A stretch of 64,000 nucleotides of DNA from Strongylocentrotus droebachiensis (lineage: Eukaryota > Echinodermata > Echinoidea > Camarodonta > Strongylocentrotidae): assembly GCA_035222895.1 (NCBI GenBank), contig JAVYIG010000604.1:434001-498000 (forward strand), given 5' to 3'. The notes beneath the pieces were generated by a model, which was given only the letters and a program-made list of their open reading frames with translations, made no database searches and was not told where the DNA came from. Made by a program: the position numbers and the translations under genes. The stretch's first letter is position 1, and every line of letters starts with the position of its first letter. This document shows, one piece after another, positions 34,001 through 43,000 of this stretch.

Positions 34001-37000
34001 CAAAATATTATCGTCAGCTGATGGTACATTACGCATTTTTGATCAGCGTTCAGTTCATCTCAGACACTCAAGAGATGTAAATCGAACAGTTACAGTTGTC
34101 GGCAGTGGCGGGTCCAGGGGGGGGGGGGGGGGGGGTGGGCCCGGGGGCCTGGCCCCCTGGTAAAAAAAAAAAAATGTGTGCTAAAGAAAGCAACAAAAAA
34201 GTCTTCCTTCCACCCCCCCCCCCAAGCCACTGAACGAAATATCTGACGACGTAATTTTCCAATTGCCGCCCCCCAAAAAAAGTCTCATTTGACCGTGATT
34301 AAATGCCTTAAAACCCCTAAGCTTCCGGGGACTCTGTCCCCTGGATTTTACCTAGGGCCCGAAGTCAGGCACCTGGATGCTCATCTGACGGTAATTTAAT
34401 GCCTAAAACCCCTGACGCCAATTAGTGGCCTGCCAGTGTCACAAATAAGGTATCAAAATATGTTCATCTGACCGTAAGTAAATGCCTAAAACCCCTGAGC
34501 TTCTGAAGACTCCGCCCCCTGGAACCCACGCCAATTCGTGACCTGCCAGTGTCACAAATAAGGTATAAAAATCTGCTCATCTGACGATAATTTAATGTAT
34601 AAAACTCCTGAGCTTCTGGGGGCTCCGTCCCCTGGACCCAACTCCAATTTATGTCCTGCCAGTGTCACAAATAAGGTATCAACACAAGCTCATCTGACCG
34701 TAATTTTTGGCCCCAAACCCCTGAGCTTGGAACCCCTGGAACCCACGCCAATTCGTGACCTGCCAGTGACACAAATAAGGTATGAAATTTGCTAATCTGA
34801 CGATACTTTGATCTATAAAACCCCTGAGCTTCTTGGGGCTCCGCCCCCTGGACCCCACATTTGTGTCCTGCCAGTGTCACAAATAAGGTATCAAAATATG
34901 CTCATCTAACAGTAATTAAATGCCTATTCCCCTGAGCTCCTGGGGGCTCCACCCCTTGACCCCCGCCGAGAAACGTTCAGCGAGGCCTGCATGTAAGAGT
35001 GGGGTAATGGGGATTTTTTGTCTACCCCCCCCCCCCCCTCACTCGAAACATTTTTGCCACTGCCGTTGTCACAATTACGTACCAATATTCGGCTCGCATA
35101 ATTTCAAATGTGGGCCCCCTAAGAAATCCTGGATCCGCGCCTGCGTGTCGCTGTCACATGTAACTACCAATTCTAGAAGCTATTAAATTAACTAGTATCA
35201 ATATACCGGTACGAAGAAAATGTGCTTAGATCAGCACGTAATTGTGTCCTTCATGGGTGTCGATCCCGGGGGATGGGGGATATATCCCCCTCCCCAATAT
35301 TTCAGCTTGTGGGGGGGGGGGGGTGGCCTGTACAATCATCCCCCAATAATTCACCATCAAAACAAAACAAATGAAGAGAAAACTTAATAATAATAATAAA
35401 AATCTTTTAAACTTCACTCCAAATTTTATTAAGTTAAACCGAAAATGGAAATTCGCAAGATCACCATCAATATACATATTTTGCTATGACTTATAAGATA
35501 GTTCACTAGTTGTTAGGTTGTTTTCGTTCACCCTTTTAAAATTTACGTCATTGTATCTTTATTTGTTTGTTTTTTCACTCATTTTATTTCCTGATATTTC
35601 CTTAAAAAAAATTCAAAACGCGCTTAAATTGAATTTTAAAGCTATGTGGTGTTGATGATGCGTTTTTTTTCCTTCATAATGCAAGTAAAGTAATAAAATA
35701 TTGTATCATTGAAGAGAAAGACGGTTTTGTCCAAATGGCAGCATGTAGGAGACGAAAATTTCAGTTTGTTCCCTGAGCCATACTCAGTATCTCTTTTGTT
35801 TTATTGATTTCATCCATTTCTTTGTTTATTTATATCTTTACATGTAAAACATTTGAAGCGCTATTTTCCGAAAGGAGCAAAATCTTTTGATAGCAAATGG
35901 CGATAATGAAGAAAAAAATAGTGCTCTGGTCAGGGCCTTAGGGGAATATTATGCTTATATTTTAGAGCGTACCTGGTATGATATCTGGGTGAAGAAGGAG
36001 ATAATGAAAGTTTGTTATTTGGTAGTTGGAAGGTAATTTTTTTTTTTTTTTTAAGAAACAGACCAGGAAAAGTGCTCCTTTTTACATAGGAATAGTGCCT
36101 CTTTTACTTTGACAAGTGCCTCTATTAATTAGTAAAAGTGCCCCTTCAACTTTTCAACTCTAATAAGTGCCCTTTTATTTGGTAGTGTGCCCCTTTTCCT
36201 TCGACAAGTTCCCATTTTTCTTTGCAATAAGTGTCCATTTTCAATTCTCATAAGTGCCATTTCTCTGGTAAATGACCCTTTTCAAGTACGAGAGGTTACT
36301 CCTTTTCACTTCAGATAAGTGCCTCCTTCACCTCCTATAAATGCCCCTTTGAAATCATTTTCTTTCAACTATTTCCTTTCTTATAAGTGCCCCTTTTCAG
36401 GTGCGATAAGTGCCTCTTTTCACCTCTGATAATTTTCCTTTTAACAATGATACGTGCCCCTTTTTGTTTCTAATAAGGGACCTATCCCCTTTTCATAAAT
36501 GCCCCTTTTCACCTTTTATAGATGCCCCTATCAAAATCTGATGGGAGCCCATTTTCCTTCGAAAAATGCCCATTCCTTATTCTCATGACTGAATTTTTCC
36601 CCTGGTGAGTACCTCTTTTTGAGGGTGTAAGAGGTGCCCTATGTTCATCTCTGACAATTACTCTTTGTATTTTTCGCACTGCGACCTCACAGATCTTAAA
36701 ATTTTTCCTCGCTAGCTCGCAAATAAATTTTCAGACCATCACACCCAACTGCAAAGCATGATGCTTAAGCAATATCTTGTATGGTGTATAAAGTGAAGCA
36801 AATATTGTAATCACAATGTAGGGGTATATATACCAATGTCTAAACAAATTCATATTTTCGCTTTGAGATTTCCCTTTGTAGGTGCCCTTTTGTCTTGGTG
36901 ACCCCCCCCCCCCCACTTTGGAAGTCGCTCGGCCGCCCCTGAAATAGACAGTTTGTATGAGATCAGGAGTGGACATTTTCTGTAATTTTGAGAACCAAAT

Positions 37001-40000
37001 TTTGCATCAGTGATATTCTGTTTCATTGAATTGAGTTTTCCTCAGAGAGGATTCAGTTGGTTTAATTAAAGTAGGAAGAGAGTCAAATGAAGAACCAAAA
37101 GCAATATTTTTTTCATTTACTAATGAGAACTATGTTTTTTACATCTTCTTACACAGTATATTGGAATGGGTTTTTCACGATGAATGTTGTTTGGAGACAT
37201 CAATATTCATAAAATGTATGTTTCTATCACCAGGAAATAAAGAATTTTCTGTCTACATGAACCTTTCCTAGTTGCATTAGCATTTGCCCACTGGTAACAT
37301 AATACTTTCACAAGTTGATATCCCTCACCATTGGATTTGTTTTTGGTAATGTCTAAATTTCGTTTAAAAATAGATGATATCAGTCTGTTTGGCCTACACT
37401 GCAGGCAATAGTCAGGACTAACATTTAGCATGTTATTAATTTTATTACCACTCTTATATTCTTTGAAATGTCATCTTGAAAAAGTTAATTACTTGGAAGG
37501 GAGGGGGTGCAACCTGCCACACGCTTCTACCTCTTGGTTGCTTTGATCCATTGCCGAAAATATTTTGGCACCTATCACCCCCCCCCCTCAACCACGGATA
37601 AAAATCGACACCCATGGTGTCCTTGGTTGAGTTGCGATCGGAAAGATCGAGTGCGGTCGAGAAGTGCTCGGGATGTGATCGAGAAGCAGTCGAGAAGTGA
37701 GCGAGTTCGGTCGAGTAACTGTTTAGGGCAGACATGCTCCGATTGTGAAGCGGTTGAATTGTTGATCGAGATGATCGGGAACCAATCGTGTAGAAGTTGT
37801 GTATACATCGAGATGATCGGGTAGTGATCGGCGGAAAAAATCCACCCCGATCAAACTAGACCTCTATACGATCGATTCCCGATCAGCTCGACCTCTACTC
37901 GACCAATACACGATCGCTGTACGATCGCTTGCCTTCTCGACCCCCACACGATATTTTTTGACATGCCAAAGATTGTCGTGTAGGAAGCCAGATCGATACT
38001 GATCAAGGTAGACCGAACCCGATCAAGGTAGACCGAGCCCGACCAGGCCAAAATAGCTTGATCGGGCTTGGTCGGGTTGGTTTGATCGGCAGTGGGAACC
38101 TACCCATGATGTTCTTAAACAGATCGTAAACTTTTGCTACTACGTTCAACTCTGTTCGAACACAGAGCCCGTTTGGCAACATTTTCCAGAACGTAGTGAG
38201 AATTAGTCCGGTGAGATGAGGCCTTCGGTATATATGGACGGCCATTTTTGCCGCGGCACGCTTCATGACGTGTTCTTCATTCACCGAAATCCCATTTGTT
38301 TTGCACGCGGGTCTTGTAAGCCCTAGCTATCACGGTCCCTTCCATTATCCTGATTTCAAGCAGTAACAATTGATAATTGAAGGACTCACGATAAATTATT
38401 TTGTTTAACAGTTGATTCCGTTCGGTTGATTCTTTTGTTCGGATTATTTAGCAGAGAGACTGTAGTCTTGTTCAGACAGAGGCAAGTTACTCTGGGGTAG
38501 GTCGTCACGGTGTTAAGAGCTAGTCGAGGTAAATATGGTGAAGTAGGTGTAAAGCTACACCTATACCTTTACCCCGACCTATTTACTCCTAGAAAAATCC
38601 AGGAGTAACTCGTTAACACGACTAGAGGGTAGCGTAAGTTGACCGTGGGGTTGCTATCAACTTAAACCCGGGAGTAACTGTGACCTTTTACGAGCCATCT
38701 ATATACACATAGTTTGGCCAACTTGCTTTCACTGGGTCACAACATGGCGTATATTCGTTCGTTTTGTGCTTGCCCAACAAAGCAGTAGTCGCCATAATTG
38801 TGTCCAACTCGAACCTGGTTGACCAAACTCTGTGTATAGATGGTTCAGCCGATTCAGCGTAAGTTACGCTGGTCGGTGGAAGGTCGTGTGAACTTAATCG
38901 TGGCAAGTTGGTCCGAGTAAGAGCGTGTGGACAACTATTGGTGTAAGTGAAACATACATGAGGTATTTACTGCTCCAGGAATTAACTTACGTCGACTAGC
39001 AAAACCCCGTCTGAACAAGACTATAGAAGTGAATATTCTCATGACTAACAACCTTCTTTTATTATTCATATTTGTTCATCGTCTCCAGTCTCTACAATGC
39101 TATTTGAAGAGTATTTGATGACAAAAGACGGCACTCTTGTACCATTTTTATGTAGAGTCACAGTACAGGTAAATGATTTAAAGAAAACTGAATTTGAACC
39201 CGAGCTATTCTCTCTCTCTTTCTCTTGCCATTGTCTTCCTTTTCCCTCGCCTACTTCCTTCTTACCACGGAGTATGTAACGTGTAAAGAATAACATAGAG
39301 AATATCACTAATATCGCTGAAATGTTTCCTTCTCCTTCCCCCTTTTATTCATCTTCTTCTTCCTCGTAGTAGTAGTAGCAATATCAGCAGTATCATAGTA
39401 ATCAACATTTATCACTATTTTGTTTATTATTATTTGTGTTGTTGCTATAATAGATAATCTGGGAATTATTATCATTACTATTGTTATAATTTGTTTAATT
39501 CTTCTTGTCATAATTATATTTTGCAATACGTTATGTGGCCAAGGATTTATTGCTATAATACATCCAAGATGTCTAGCAAAACTCTCAATTAGTTGCTGAA
39601 ATATTATCAAGGGAAAATAAGAAACATTAGAATACATATTCTAAATTAAAAAAAAAATATAAAGAAGAAATAAGTAGAGAATACAATCATGACAGTAGAC
39701 AATATGTCATAAATTATTGTCTTCAAGCTTGCCCTTAATTGCATCTGGCACTAGTTTTGCTTGGTTATTTGGTACTGGATGAATAACATGTACAAAATGG
39801 AGTTGTGTACAGTTTGATGAATTACAATAAATTGTACACTATTTTAAATGATTACTTTCTGTTTTCAATGACCCTCGGGTATAATGATCTGTCTGGTTAC
39901 CCCGATACCAGGCGCGTACGCAGGGGGGGGGGGGGGGGGGGTTTGGGGGGTTAACCCCCCCCCCTTTGGTATTTTTAAGTGTGTAAACCCCCCCCCCCCC

Positions 40001-40066
40001 AAAAAAAAAAAAAAAAAAACCCTAAAACCCCACCCCCCTCCCTTTGGATTTTTTTTTTTTTTTAAT

Positions 40067-40097
<31 letters not shown>

Positions 40098-43000
40098 TAC
40101 TCCCATAGTTGACCTAAAAGAGGTGACCTTACCCCCCCCCCCCTCAACGGAGCGAAATATCAAATTTTCAAAATTTCGAGACCAAAAAAAAAAGTGTCCT
40201 CTTACCCCCCCCCCCCCCCCCCGATTTATAAATGTTAAACCCCCCCCCCCCCCCCCCCCTTGAAAAAATCCTGCGTACGCGCCTGCCCGAGACCGTAGAA
40301 ATACTGGCTGGGTTCCCGGTGTTCTTAACAGAGGAGAGGAGCTAAGAGGTGACGCTGTTAGCTCTTGAAAAACTCTCATAACCCTATGACGAGAACATGA
40401 CAAGGCGGGTTGGGTCGCCTTCAAATAAACCCCGTCCTGCAGCGGGCAGCAGCGATGCAGTACCTGTAGTTGGCGGAGGATCCAAACCTTGGACAACGGT
40501 GGCTACGGGGGAGCAGAGGGCAGATCGGCATTGACGCTTCTGGCTTCTGTACTGCGATGGAAGGATCTGGCCGCCCACCATTATTAATTGGTCGCGTTTG
40601 TCATCATGAGAGTACAAATTCAACAAATCAAGTGGGTATCGGAAGGTGGAACCCGCAGGCCGGAAGATACGTCAAGAGCTACTGCGGAAGAGAGAGGTAC
40701 TGCTCGTAGCACGCTTGCGGGTGATGACGGATCAGGATCAAGGCCTCTTAATTGTAGGAAGTTCTGATCATGAAGGTCCCATGATGGAAAGGAACAGCAC
40801 CCCTCTAAGGAAACCAATCAATGTAGCCACGTGGAACGTGCGTGGTATGTCTGATGGGAAGGTCGAAATGGTGGAGAAGGAGATGGCTTTAAATGATATT
40901 AAAGTTTTGGGAATATCTGAATCATGGTGGCTTGGACAAGGCAGATTTACATCAGACGAAGGAAATACAATCATCTTTTCGGGGAAAGAAAGTGGAAGAA
41001 AGCGAAGGGGTGTGGGATTCATCATAGAGAAGGCTACAGCTAAATGTGTATTGGGATACAACCCGATCAACGAGAGAATTATGACTGTGCGATTACAAGG
41101 ACATCCTATGAATATCTCCATAATTCAGGTAAATACACCAACAGCAGATGCACCGGAGGAAGAAATCACTGATTTCTATGAGATGGTACAAGATGTCGTA
41201 GACAGCATTCCTAGGAAAGATTTCCTCATTATTGGGTGACTGGAATGCCAAGATTGGTAAACCGAGGGGAAAATCTGAGTACATTGGCAGCTATGGTCTT
41301 GGCATCAGAAATGAAAGAGGTGATCGACTGGAAGAATTTTGTGTAGCGAACAGCTTCATCATTGGTAACACGTGGTTTGAGCATCATCCCAGAAGACTAT
41401 GGACGTGGACGAGTCCGGGAGACAGAGCCAGAAACCAGATAGACTACATCATGGTCAAGAAGAGGTAGCGGACTTCACTACAGAACGTCAAGACAAGACC
41501 AGGTGCTGACTGTGGCAGCGATCATCAGCTGCTTGTGGCTAAACTGAGACTAAGACTGAAAGCTAAGAAATGTGATTCAGCTCCCACAAGGTATGATGTT
41601 GAAAATATCCCTTCTCAATTCTCAGTGGAAGTGAAGAACAAGTTTGAGCTGCTGTTGAGAAACGATGAAGCAGAGCAAACACCAAATGAGCTGTGGGAAT
41701 ACATGAAAGAAACAGTTGAAAATGCAGCAAAGAACCACATCCCATAGAAAAGGAAGCGGAAACAGCCATGGATCTCAAATCAGACTTTCGACATTGCTTA
41801 TGCGTGAAGAGAGCAAAAGCAAAACACAATAGAGGAGAATGGTCGAGACTCAATAAGGCGGTTACAAGTAGTGTGAAGGAGGACAAAAGGAAATATATCG
41901 AGGGGAAGTGTGAAGACCTAGAGCGTCACAAGAACAACTCCAAGGCAGCATTTGCAATTGTGAAAGAAATCACAAAGAAAAGAATCCCAAGACTGGATGT
42001 AATTAATGATGACAATGGCAAAACATTGACGGAAAATGAAGACATCAAGGAAAGATGGGTGCAGTATAGTACCAAGCTGTTTGCTGCACAGGAACAAGTT
42101 GACACTCAGTGGGAGGAAAGTGATGAAATGGAGCCCCCTCCATAAAGATCAGAAGTGGAGCTTGCAATGAAACAACTGAAGGATGGCAAATCCCCTGGCT
42201 TTGACAACTTGACTTCCGAGATGTGGAAGGCTACAGGTGAAGAAGGTACTGACCCGACTGTGTAGAGCTGTTTTTATACCATTGCCAAAGAAGAGAGATC
42301 TGAAAGAATGTGCAAATCACCGAACGATCAGCTTGATTTGTCATGCAAGCAAAATACTTCTGAAGGTGATTAGCAGAAGAATGAAAATCAAACTGCAAGC
42401 CGAGATCTCAGATGAGCAAGCAGGGTTCAGTGAAGGTAGCGGGACAAGAGAACAGATCGTCAACATTAGAAACATAATAGAGAAATGCAGAGAACACAGA
42501 CATCCCCTCTATTTGTGCTTTATAGATTATAGCAAAGCATGAGCCACTCTCAATTGTGGAATACAATGGCAAATATATATGGGGTTCCCAAGTCACATCA
42601 TCGAACTGATCAAAAACCTCTATCATGATCAAGAAGCAACCGTGAGAACCAGTAACGGCAATACTGAGTGGTTTGGAATTGGTAGGGGAATACGTCAAGG
42701 ATGCATACTGTCTCCGAACCTTTTTAATATTTATTCTGAGGACATTATGAGAAATGATCTGGAAGGATTCAATGGGGGAGTTAAGTTTGGAGGTAAAAAG
42801 ATCACGAACCTAAGGTATGCTGACGACACTACTCTCGTTTGCAGCAGCAGAGAAGAGCTGATGGATTTGTGAATCGCATTAAACAGGCAAGTGAGGAGAA
42901 AGACCTTCTTCTAAACACCAAAAAGACCAAAATAATGGTTTTCGATAGAGATGATAATAACACTGACTTCACCGTAGCTGGAAATAAGATTGAAGTAGTA

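Larger units (their letters stand above)
38376..39170 (+). repeat. Intron-1 duplicated block, copy 1, split by an insertion
   Basis: The flanks 38376-38464 and 39022-39170 together match 44258-44470 (CGGTTGATTCTTTTGTTC, TTTAGCAGAGAGA, GACAAAAGACGGCACTCT). The second copy lacks the insert and so shows the empty site. Confidence 0.8.

Noticed and set aside
40062..40496. 144-codon minus-strand frame
   Set aside because: Translation of homopolymer runs plus the start of the decayed RTE element.
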